64,000 nucleotides of DNA, from positions 186,001 through 250,000 of the forward strand of contig NZ_BCQM01000004.1 of the NCBI RefSeq assembly GCF_001552075.1. Reading direction: 5' to 3'. Made by a program: the position numbers and the translations under genes. Position 1 is the first letter of the stretch. Every line of letters begins with the position of its first letter. Source of the DNA: Arthrobacter luteolus NBRC 107841 (GTDB lineage Bacteria > Actinomycetota > Actinomycetes > Actinomycetales > Micrococcaceae). Below the pieces are notes generated by a model, which was not told where the DNA came from, did no database searches, and saw only the letters and a list, made by a program, of their open reading frames with translations. Of the stretch, positions 7,497-14,928 are shown in pieces.

Positions 7497-8351
7497 ATGT
7501 CAGTAGCATCCGGGTACGTCCACATCTCCCTTCGCAATGCTCAGAACCGTTCTGCAGGAATGCCCCGCTCCTCGGCGGCTGGATTCCCCCGCCAGTTCGG
7601 TGCCCCGGGTGCCGCCCAGCAGTTTCCCGGCCAGGTCATTCCGACCGGTGCGCGCCCCTTCCGCCCAGCTCCTGAAGGGCTGCCCATGACTGCCCCCACT
7701 CCAGCCGCAGCACCTGCCGGCGCCGCTGGTCCGGCGTCCGCATCCAATGACAACGTTGCCCGCGGTTTCGTGATCTACGTCGGGCTCGACGAAGACACAG
7801 CCGCGGCCAACGGCACCACGCTGACCAAGCTGGCCCAGGAAATCCGGGCGCACGTCCAGACGCTCGTCCCTGGCGCACAGAGCCATGCCGCCGTCGCACT
7901 GGCTCCGACCGACGCGGCCGGCTCGGATATCGACGTCGTTCGCCAGGCGCTGGGCGACCCGACCGTGAACCGCCGCCTGCGCCAGGAGACTCCGGCCCCG
8001 GCACCCGTGCAGCCCAGTGCTCCGCGTCCCTCCGGAGTCCTGATCGACCTTTCCCGGCGCGAAGTCCACCTGGACGGCGAAACCCTGAACCTCACGTTCA
8101 AGGAATTTGAGCTGCTGAACTACCTGGTGGAGAACGCCTCCCGCACTGTGGGACGCGAAGAGCTGCTTTCCGGGCTGTGGCGCAACGCGGAGGAAATGCC
8201 CAACGAGCGCACCATCGACGTGCACATCCGGCGGCTGCGCTCCAAGCTGGGCCGCCTGGCTAACACGGTCCGGACCGTGCGCGGGCAGGGCTACCGTTTC
8301 TACGAACACCCCGAGGTCGTCGTCTGGGCGGCACCGGAGTACAGCATCTAG
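7497..8351 (+). CDS. Orphan OmpR-type winged-helix transcriptional regulator
   Basis: The 284-residue protein ends in a trans_reg_C winged helix (about 180-270) with LTFKEFELLNYLVENASRTV, the recognition helix ERTIDVHIRRLRSKLG and the wing VRTVRGQGYRF. There is no receiver domain. Residues 1-85 are low-complexity Ala/Pro-rich, and a small alpha/beta segment RGFVIYVGLDED (89-100) to about 160 stands where a receiver would be. No phosphorylatable Asp is recognisable. The ATG at 7497 has a GAGGT site. It is therefore probably not a two-component response regulator; how it senses is unknown. Confidence 0.85.
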   Translation: MSVASGYVHISLRNAQNRSAGMPRSSAAGFPRQFGAPGAAQQFPGQVIPTGARPFRPAPEGLPMTAPTPAAAPAGAAGPASASNDNVARGFVIYVGLDEDTAAANGTTLTKLAQEIRAHVQTLVPGAQSHAAVALAPTDAAGSDIDVVRQALGDPTVNRRLRQETPAPAPVQPSAPRPSGVLIDLSRREVHLDGETLNLTFKEFELLNYLVENASRTVGREELLSGLWRNAEEMPNERTIDVHIRRLRSKLGRLANTVRTVRGQGYRFYEHPEVVVWAAPEYSI

Positions 8352-8407
8352 TTTGCCGGGCGGGAGGCCGGCCGGGTGCCGGCCTCCCGCGCGGATAGAC
8401 TTGGCCC

Positions 8408-8935
8408 ATGAGCGGCCACCACGTAAAAAAACTGATGCTGCTGAGGCATGCCAAGGCAGACTGGCCGCGCGAGGTCACTTCGGACCACGAACGTCCGCTG
8501 TCCGGCCGCGGGCACCGCGATGCGCCGCAGGCCGGCATCTGGATGCGGGAGCACGACGCCGTTCCGGACTTCATTCTCTGCTCCTCCGCCCTGCGCACCC
8601 GGCAGACCTGCACCTGGGTGTGCGACGAGCTGGGGGAGAAGGCTCCGACCGCGAAACTTGAGGACCGGCTGTACGACGCCTCCGCCGGCTCCATCCTGAC
8701 CGTCATCAACCATGTGCCGGAGACCGTCACCAGCCTGTTGGTGATCGCCCACATGCCCGGAGTTCAGGATCTGGCCATGCGGCTGGCCTCGGTATCCTCC
8801 GACGAGGACTCGGTCATGGACATGGCCACCCGCTACCCGACCTCCGGGCTCACGGTGATGGATGTGGAGATTCCGTGGGCCGAACTGGACGGCAGGGACG
8901 CGAAGATCACCCACTTTGTGGTTCCCCGCGGCTGA
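8408..8935 (+). CDS. SixA-like histidine phosphatase family protein
   Basis: This 175-residue protein belongs to the histidine phosphatase (phosphoglycerate-mutase-like) superfamily, SixA branch. The phosphate-accepting motif is LLRHAKADW with His14, Arg63 lies in SSALRTRQT, and the second catalytic His is in IAHMPG (His115). SixA of Escherichia coli removes phosphate from histidine phosphotransfer domains, but many actinobacterial relatives have no known target. It follows the winged-helix gene by 56 bases on the same strand. Confidence 0.88.
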   Translation: MSGHHVKKLMLLRHAKADWPREVTSDHERPLSGRGHRDAPQAGIWMREHDAVPDFILCSSALRTRQTCTWVCDELGEKAPTAKLEDRLYDASAGSILTVINHVPETVTSLLVIAHMPGVQDLAMRLASVSSDEDSVMDMATRYPTSGLTVMDVEIPWAELDGRDAKITHFVVPRG

Positions 8936-8965
8936 CTGGCTGCCGGTGGCACGGGCCGCCGAAGG

Positions 8966-10390
8966 TTAGAGCCCGTATTTCTCCAGCAGGCGCAGCCAGA
9001 CCTCGCTGATGGTGGGATAGGCCGGAACCGCATGCCAGAGCCGGTTCAGCGGAACCTCCCCCGTCACCGCTATGGTGGCCGCGTGCAGCAGTTCGGCGAC
9101 TCCCGGACCGGCGAACGTGAACCCGACGGAAATCGACCGGTCCTCATCCACCACCATCTGGGCCCACCCTTCATAACCGTCAGCGAACAGCGATGACCCC
9201 GCCACGCTGATCGGCAGGGAGGTCTCTGAGATCCGGATTCCCCGCTCCCTGGCCTGTTCCGGAGTCAGACCCACCATCGCGATTTCGGGGTCCGTGAAAA
9301 TCACCTGCGGCACGGCTGCGTGGTCCGCTGTGGCCGCGTAGGGGCTCCACGGCGGAGGGGCATCAAAGCCGATCTCGCCCTTGGCCCGGGCCGCAATCGC
9401 GGCGCCCGTCGCCCGGGCCTCGTACTTGCCCTGGTGCGTCAGCAGGACCTTCCCTGCGGCGTCGCCGACGGCGTAGAGCCAGTTGCCGGCGCCGGTGACC
9501 AGGCCGCTGTCATCGGTCGCCAGCCCCTTGGGGTCCAGTCCCAGGTCCTCCAGCCCCAGTCCGCGGAGCGATGGACGCCGTCCGGTGGCGACCAGCAGCC
9601 TGTCACCGTACAGAAACTCGCCGCCGGGCAGCGCCATCACAATGGACCCGGAGTCATCCCGGAAGACCCGTTCAGCGGACGTGCCGGTGTGGATCTTCAC
9701 ACCGTCGGCCCGCAGACCGGCGGCGACCAGCTCGGCGGCGGGACGCGGGAACAGTTCCAGCAGGCCGTGCCGCGCCACCAGAGACACCTCCGAGCCCAGC
9801 CGGGCATAGGCCTGGGCCAGTTCGGTTCCGGCGACGCCGCCGCCCAGGACCAGCAGGCGCCCGGGTACTTCCCCGGCGGAGGTCGCATCCCTGGTGGTCC
9901 AAAAGCCGGTCTCTTCCAGGCCATCGAGCGGTGGAGTGACCGGCGTGGAACCGGTGGCCAGGACGACGGCGTGCCGGGCCGTGAGGTGCGCACCGGCACC
10001 GGTGTCGCCGGTTATCTCCACGGCACGTTCGCCGCTGATCCGGGCGCGGCCGCGGACCAGTCCGATGCCTGTTCTTTCCACCCACCTGACCTGCCCGGCG
10101 TCGTCCCAGCCGGAGGTGAAGGAGTTCCGGCGCTTGAACACGGCGGACGCGTCGAGGGGGCCCGCCACCGCTTCGCGGGAACCGTCCACCGCCTTCGCCT
10201 CCGCCAGGGCGGTGCCGGGACGGAGAAGAGCCTTCGACGGCATGCAGGCCCAGTAGGAGCATTCACCGCCGACCAGGGCCGACTCCACCAGGATGGCCTC
10301 AAGTCCCGCCTGCACCACACGGGCCGCGGCGTTCTCACCCGCAGCTCCGGCTCCAATGACTACAACGTCTGTCTCCAAGGATTCAGCCAT
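8966..10390 (-). CDS. FAD-dependent pyridine nucleotide-disulfide oxidoreductase
   Basis: The 474-residue flavoprotein has the lipoamide dehydrogenase/mercuric reductase architecture: FAD-binding GAGAAGENAA (13-22), redox cysteine pair GGECSYWACMPSK (Cys44, Cys49), NAD(P)-binding VLGGGVAGTELA (about 175), a second FAD segment and the C-terminal dimerisation domain ending near HAVPAYPTISEVW. The active-site spacing C-x4-C is standard. No lipoate-dependent complex gene is adjacent, so it is an orphan reductase; the substrate could be a quinone or disulfide. The ATG at 10390 is chosen because it precedes the FAD motif by the usual distance. Confidence 0.88.
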   Translation of the reverse strand: MAESLETDVVVIGAGAAGENAAARVVQAGLEAILVESALVGGECSYWACMPSKALLRPGTALAEAKAVDGSREAVAGPLDASAVFKRRNSFTSGWDDAGQVRWVERTGIGLVRGRARISGERAVEITGDTGAGAHLTARHAVVLATGSTPVTPPLDGLEETGFWTTRDATSAGEVPGRLLVLGGGVAGTELAQAYARLGSEVSLVARHGLLELFPRPAAELVAAGLRADGVKIHTGTSAERVFRDDSGSIVMALPGGEFLYGDRLLVATGRRPSLRGLGLEDLGLDPKGLATDDSGLVTGAGNWLYAVGDAAGKVLLTHQGKYEARATGAAIAARAKGEIGFDAPPPWSPYAATADHAAVPQVIFTDPEIAMVGLTPEQARERGIRISETSLPISVAGSSLFADGYEGWAQMVVDEDRSISVGFTFAGPGVAELLHAATIAVTGEVPLNRLWHAVPAYPTISEVWLRLLEKYGL

Positions 10391-10480
10391 GGAGACGAGC
10401 CTTCCATCTAGGGCAGCTGGGAACAAGGTGCGGGGAAGGAGTCCGGCCGTGGCCCTCCGGTTCCAGCAGCTGAACAAGAA

Positions 10481-10523
10481 AAAACCCGGTCCGACCGCAT
10501 TTCTGCTGGTCGAACCGGGTTTT
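10481..10523 (-). terminator. Terminator of tRNA-Arg(ACG)
   Basis: A 16-bp stem (AAAACCCGGTCCGACC and complement, one mismatch) with an 11-base loop, ending in a T-run on the minus strand, lies just after the tRNA. Confidence 0.85.
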
Positions 10524-10529
10524 CAGTGG

Positions 10530-10602
10530 TGCGCGCGAAGGGATTCGAACCCCCAACCTTCTGATCCGTAGTCAGATGCTCTATCCGTTGAGCTACGCAC
10601 GC
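10530..10602 (-). tRNA. tRNA-Arg (anticodon ACG)
   Basis: The 73-base cloverleaf on the minus strand has acceptor stem GCGTGCG/CGCGCGC, anticodon stem-loop TCTGA-CTACGGA-TCAGA with anticodon ACG, and T-loop GGTTCGAATC. CCA is encoded at 10527-10529. A34 is the known substrate of TadA, which allows CGU/CGC/CGA reading. Confidence 0.96.
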
Positions 10603-10731
10603 ATTCTGGAATATCCTTGGATTCTTCGCTTTTCAGCGCTTCTTTCAAGTTCTTCCGTGGCTGTTTGGCCGTAGATAACTATAGCGGGGTTCCTGGGAGA
10701 ACGCCAATCGAGTTCCGTTACGCCCAAACAC

Positions 10732-10759
10732 TAGACCGGTCTATATGACCTTCGTCACA
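10732..10759 (+). promoter_or_regulatory. Palindrome and CRP-like site upstream of pckG
   Basis: A perfect 12-bp palindrome TAGACCGGTCTA (10732-10743) abuts TATGACCTTCGTCACA (10744-10759). The second matches the CRP/GlxR consensus TGTGA-N6-TCACA at nine of ten conserved positions. They lie about 150 bases before the pckG start, in the 304-base gap after tRNA-Arg. Carbon-source control of gluconeogenesis would fit, but binding is inferred. Confidence 0.5.
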
Positions 10760-10906
10760 CCAAAGCCCTCCGAAAGGTGAATTTGCCCTGAAATCTAGGG
10801 AGACAGGGGAGGTGTAGGACACATAGGTAGTATCTTTCCGCACCGGAATCACAGGGATGGCCAAATAGCATCAAAAAACACCACTGACCCAACGAAGGGA
10901 AGAGTC

Positions 10907-12802
10907 ATGGGCGATGACGCGCGTCAGCTAGTTCTCGATGAGAGCGGCAACGCTGCTCCTGGCCAATTGCAGGACAGCAAGATCAAGGGAGCCTCCAATG
11001 AGGCGCCCACAACCCACCGTGCCCTGCTTGCCTGGGTGCAGCAGGTGGCCGAGCTGACGCAGCCCTCCGCGGTCTATTGGGTCACCGGTTCGGAAGCAGA
11101 AAACAAGGCGCTGACGGATGAACTGGTCGACGCCGGCACCCTGACCCGCCTGAACCCGGAAACCTTCCCGAATTCCTTCGCGGCCTTCTCCGATCCCAAG
11201 GATGTTGCCCGCGTCGAGGAGCAGACCTTCATCTGCTCCGAGAAGAAGGAAGACGCCGGCTTCACCAACAACTGGATGGACCCGGCCCAGATGCGGACCA
11301 AGCTGGACGGCCTCTTTGCCGGCTCCATGCGCGGCCGCACCATGTACGTCATTCCGTTCGTGATGGGACACCTCGACGCCGAGGACCCCAAGTTCGGTGT
11401 GGAAATCACCGACAGCGCCTACGTGGTCGCCTCCATGCGGATCATGGCCCGCATCGGCACCGACGTGCTGCGGAAGATGGAAGAACTGGATGCCTTCTTT
11501 GTTCCGGCGCTGCACTCCGTCGGCGCTCCGCTGGCCGAGGGCGAAGCCGATGTGGCCTGGCCGTGCAACGAGGAGAAGTGGATTGTCCATTTCCCCGAAG
11601 ACCGCTCCATCTGGTCCTACGGCTCCGGCTACGGCGGCAACGCGCTGCTCGGCAAGAAGTGCTACGCCCTGCGGATCGCCTCCGTGATGGCCCGGGACGA
11701 AGGCTGGCTCGCCGAGCACATGCTCATCCTGAAGCTCACCAGCCCGGAAAAGAAGGACTACTACGTCTCCGCGGCGTTCCCCTCTGCCTGCGGCAAGACC
11801 AACCTGGCCCTGCTTGACCCCACGGTCGAAGGCTGGAAGGTCGAGACCCTGGGCGACGACATCACCTGGCTGCGCTTCGGGCACGACGGCGAACTGCGCG
11901 CCACCAACCCGGAGGCCGGCCTGTTCGGCGTCGCTCCGGGCACCGGCTGGAGCACGAACCCGAACGCGATGCGCGCCATTGCCAAGGGCAACTCCATCTT
12001 CACCAACGTCGCGCTGACCGACGACGGCGGTGTCTGGTGGGAGGGAATGACCGATGACGTTCCCGCGCACCTGACCGACTGGCTGGGCAACGAGTGGACC
12101 CCGGAGACGGAGACCCCGGCAGCCCACCCGAACTCCCGGTTCTGCACTCCGATCGACCAGATCGACATGCTGGCCGAGGAATACCATTCCCCGGAGGGTG
12201 TGCCGGTTTCCGCCATCCTGTTCGGCGGACGCCGCAAGACCACGGTGCCCCTGGTAACCCAGGCACGCGACTGGGCCAGCGGTATCTTCATGGGCTCCAC
12301 CCTGTCCTCGGAGACCACGGCCGCTGCCGCCGGTGCCGTGGGTGTTGTCCGCCGCGACCCGATGGCCATGCTGCCGTTCATGGGCTACGACGCCGGTGAC
12401 TACCTCAAGCATTGGATCACCCTCAGCGGCAAAGCCGACCAGGACAAGCTGCCGGGGATCTTCCTGGTCAACTGGTTCCGCCGCACGGCCGACGGCGGCT
12501 TCGCCTGGCCCGGCTTCGGCGAGAACTCGCGTGTGCTCAAGTGGGTCATCGAGCGCCTCGAAGGCAAGGCAGACGCCGTCGAGACTCCGATCGGCTTTGT
12601 GCCGACCGGGAACTCGATCGATCTCGCGGGCCTGGACATGACTCCGGCCGAGGTTGAGGCCGCGGTGAACGTGGACCCCGCCGAATGGGAAACCGAGCTG
12701 GCCGGCATCGACGAGTGGTACGCCCGCTTCGGTGAGTCGCTGCCGGAGGAGCTCTCCGCGAAGCTGGCCGAGGTCAAGGAGCGCTTCGCTGCGGCCAAAT
12801 AG
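10907..12802 (+). CDS. pckG: Phosphoenolpyruvate carboxykinase (GTP)
   Basis: PckG converts oxaloacetate and GTP to phosphoenolpyruvate, CO2 and GDP, the committed step from the TCA cycle into gluconeogenesis. The 631-residue length fits the GTP-dependent class (about 600-630). The kinase-1a loop [11 protein letters not shown] (near 290-300, with the class-specific reactive Cys) and the downstream GDDITWLRF block are present. The ATG at 10907 has a GAAGGGAAG ribosome site. It is monocistronic, bounded by a strong terminator. The upstream CRP-like site suggests carbon control. Confidence 0.97.
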   Translation: MGDDARQLVLDESGNAAPGQLQDSKIKGASNEAPTTHRALLAWVQQVAELTQPSAVYWVTGSEAENKALTDELVDAGTLTRLNPETFPNSFAAFSDPKDVARVEEQTFICSEKKEDAGFTNNWMDPAQMRTKLDGLFAGSMRGRTMYVIPFVMGHLDAEDPKFGVEITDSAYVVASMRIMARIGTDVLRKMEELDAFFVPALHSVGAPLAEGEADVAWPCNEEKWIVHFPEDRSIWSYGSGYGGNALLGKKCYALRIASVMARDEGWLAEHMLILKLTSPEKKDYYVSAAFPSACGKTNLALLDPTVEGWKVETLGDDITWLRFGHDGELRATNPEAGLFGVAPGTGWSTNPNAMRAIAKGNSIFTNVALTDDGGVWWEGMTDDVPAHLTDWLGNEWTPETETPAAHPNSRFCTPIDQIDMLAEEYHSPEGVPVSAILFGGRRKTTVPLVTQARDWASGIFMGSTLSSETTAAAAGAVGVVRRDPMAMLPFMGYDAGDYLKHWITLSGKADQDKLPGIFLVNWFRRTADGGFAWPGFGENSRVLKWVIERLEGKADAVETPIGFVPTGNSIDLAGLDMTPAEVEAAVNVDPAEWETELAGIDEWYARFGESLPEELSAKLAEVKERFAAAK

Positions 12803-12814
12803 CAGCTGACACAC

Positions 12815-12859
12815 GCAAAAGGGAGGATCCCGCACCGGGTGCGGGATCCTCCCTTTTGC
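12815..12859 (+). terminator. Strong terminator downstream of pckG
   Basis: A perfect stem of about 20 bp (GCAAAAGGGAGGATCCCGCA with its complement) closes a very small loop and ends in CCCTTTTGC. It lies between the convergent pckG and the hypothetical gene and may act both ways. Confidence 0.9.
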
Positions 12860-12908
12860 TTAGTGCTGTTTCCGCCGGGCACATCCGCCCCGCGGGAACT
12901 GAGGCAGG

Positions 12909-13394
12909 TTAGGCCTCGGCGTCGTCCGCTGAGTTTTCCGCAGCGTCCTCAGCTGCCCAGACGATCGGCTCGCCGGACTCCCAGATCGGGTCGCTGAAGG
13001 TCCACTGACCATCCTGCTCGGAGTAGGTCTGGATCGCGGAGATGCACACACCTTCGGAGTGCTCGGCCACCACATGGATGGCGTCGGTGCCCTCATCCGG
13101 CAGGGTGATGTCGGAGAAGACAGCCACGGCGCGGTTCTGGTCCTTCTGATCCGCCAGCACGGTGTAGAGGTCGTCGATCATCGCCTCTGCATCCAGTTCT
13201 TCGTCGCTCTCCTCGGGAGAGACGGCAACCATCCGCAGCTCGCCGTCGTTCTGCACCACGAGGGCAGCGGGCAGGAAAGCCCCCTGCGCTTCGAGCTGTT
13301 CCTGCGTGACACCGAGGGCGGTGCCCAGCAGCGAGTTCAGGTCATCCTGTACCTGGGCGGAGGGTTCTCCGCCGGCCAGTTCTACATCAGCCAT
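12909..13394 (-). CDS. Acidic hypothetical protein downstream of phosphomannomutase
   Basis: This 161-residue, strongly acidic cytosolic protein matches no family I recognise. Its middle (about 40-120) looks like alternating strands and helices (AALVVQNDGELRMVAVSP, RAVAVFSDITLP), and the C terminus is Glu/Asp/Ala-rich. It starts four bases after the stop of the phosphomannomutase gene with an AGGAAA site, so the two are almost certainly cotranscribed. That suggests, but does not show, a link to sugar-phosphate metabolism. Confidence 0.75.
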   Translation of the reverse strand: MADVELAGGEPSAQVQDDLNSLLGTALGVTQEQLEAQGAFLPAALVVQNDGELRMVAVSPEESDEELDAEAMIDDLYTVLADQKDQNRAVAVFSDITLPDEGTDAIHVVAEHSEGVCISAIQTYSEQDGQWTFSDPIWESGEPIVWAAEDAAENSADDAEA

Positions 13395-13398
13395 GAGC

Positions 13399-14805
13399 TC
13401 ATTTCCTAACTAGTTCAAGGACACGGTCGCGGACCTGCTCCATGGTGGAGAGGTCCTCTGCCTCGGCGTTCAGCCGGAGGAAGGGTTCGGTGTTGGACGC
13501 GCGGAGGTTGAACCACCAGGCGCCGTCATCTGAGGTGAAAGTCAATCCGTCCAGGAGATCGACGGTGACGCCCGGCCGTTCGAACTCCGCGCGGACACGG
13601 GCCACCGCGGCGGGAACGTCGTCGAGCTTTGAATTGATCTCGCCCGAGGAGAAGTACGGCTCGTACTCCCGCGCCAGGTCGGAGAGCGGCAGTCCCTGTT
13701 CCCCGAGGGCGGCCAGCACGTGCATGGCGGCCAGCATGCCGGTGTCTGCGTTGTAGAAGTCGCGGAAGTAGTAGTGCGCCGAGTGCTCGCCGCCAAAGAC
13801 CGCGCCTTCGGAGGCCATCAGGGCCTTGATGAAGGAGTGCCCGACGCGGGTGCGGACCGCACGGCCGCCGGAGGCTTCGACCAGTTCCGGCACGGCACGC
13901 GAAGTGATCAGGTTATGGATGATGACCGGAACGTCCTCACCGGCAGCCATCGCCCGGGCGATCTCGCGGCGGGCCACGAGGGCGGTGATCGCCGACGGGC
14001 TGACCGGCGCGCCGAGCTCGTCAATCACGAAGCAGCGGTCCGCGTCGCCGTCGAACGCCAGGCCCAGGTCCGCGCCGTGCTCGACGACGGCGGCCTGCAG
14101 GTCGCGGAGGTTTTCCGGTTCCAGCGGGTTGGCCGGGTGGTTCGGGAAGGACCCGTCCAGTTCGAAATACAGGGGGACGATGTCCAGGGGCAGGCCGGGC
14201 AGGAGGGAATCTCCCAGCACGGCGGGCGTGGTGAGGCCGGCCATACCGTTGCCGGCGTCCACCACAACCTTCAGCGGGCGGATGCCGCGCAGGTCCACCA
14301 GGTTGCGCAGGTACGCGGCGTAGTCGCCGAGGACATCCTTGACGCTGACCTGGCCCGGGTTTTCCACGGACGGAATGACGCCGTCGTTGAGGTAGCGTTC
14401 CGCGGCCTCCTGGATTTCCTTCAGCCCGGTCTCGGAGGAGATGGGAACGGCACCGGCCTTGGCCATCTTGATGCCGTTGTACTGCGCGGGGTTGTGGCTG
14501 GCGGTGAAGGTGACACCGGCTGCATTCAGGGAACCGCAGGCGTAGTAGAGCTCGTCCGTGGAGATCAGGTCCAGGAGCAGCACAAACGCACCGCGCGCCG
14601 TGGCACCGGAGGCGAAGTCCTTAATGAACTCGGGGGAGGACTGGCGCATGTCGCCGCCAACCACGATGGTTTCCCCGGCCAGCTCCAGCACGTCCACGAA
14701 GGCAGCGCCGACGGCTTTCACGATCTGGGGGGTGATGGTCTCGCCGACGACACCCCGGACATCGTAGGCCTTGAAGGACGCAGAGAGATCAAATGCAGTA
14801 GTCAC
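13399..14805 (-). CDS. manB: Phosphomannomutase/phosphoglucomutase
   Basis: This alpha-D-phosphohexomutase interconverts 6- and 1-phosphates of mannose or glucose, supplying precursors for GDP-mannose and glycan synthesis. The 468-residue chain has the four-domain family layout. The opening AYDVRG, the phosphoserine loop TASHNP (about 98-103), the metal loop DGDADR (about 246-251) and the C-terminal phosphate-binding RASNTEP are all present. The start is GTG at 14805 with an AAGG site; the much longer open frame upstream is a shadow of recQ. It is divergent from recQ. Confidence 0.93.
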   Translation of the reverse strand: MTTAFDLSASFKAYDVRGVVGETITPQIVKAVGAAFVDVLELAGETIVVGGDMRQSSPEFIKDFASGATARGAFVLLLDLISTDELYYACGSLNAAGVTFTASHNPAQYNGIKMAKAGAVPISSETGLKEIQEAAERYLNDGVIPSVENPGQVSVKDVLGDYAAYLRNLVDLRGIRPLKVVVDAGNGMAGLTTPAVLGDSLLPGLPLDIVPLYFELDGSFPNHPANPLEPENLRDLQAAVVEHGADLGLAFDGDADRCFVIDELGAPVSPSAITALVARREIARAMAAGEDVPVIIHNLITSRAVPELVEASGGRAVRTRVGHSFIKALMASEGAVFGGEHSAHYYFRDFYNADTGMLAAMHVLAALGEQGLPLSDLAREYEPYFSSGEINSKLDDVPAAVARVRAEFERPGVTVDLLDGLTFTSDDGAWWFNLRASNTEPFLRLNAEAEDLSTMEQVRDRVLELVRK

Positions 14806-14928
14806 GCCTTGAAGTCTATAGGGGAGCGCAGGCCAGCCCGGCAAGCAGGCCGCCGCCGGCTGTGCACAGGCGGCTTTTTCCACAGGTCTCCGGCGGAACG
14901 CGGCCCGGTGTCGGCGGAGGCTGGAATA

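Noticed and set aside
7085-7509. Short minus-strand frames in the leader of the winged-helix gene
   Set aside because: No ribosome sites, no similarity and poor codon bias; the region looks regulatory.
8966-10390. Calling the flavoprotein dihydrolipoyl dehydrogenase or mercuric reductase
   Set aside because: No E1/E2 or mer genes nearby and no heavy-metal domain or C-terminal Cys pair; only the broad family is supported.
10928-12835. 635-codon open frame opposite pckG
   Set aside because: It mirrors the third-position GC of pckG, has no family motifs and no ribosome site; a typical high-GC shadow.
13720-14928. Long upstream extension making a 1134-codon frame with recQ
   Set aside because: The extension is antisense to the phosphomannomutase gene, whose motifs are intact; RecQ homology begins after 14929.
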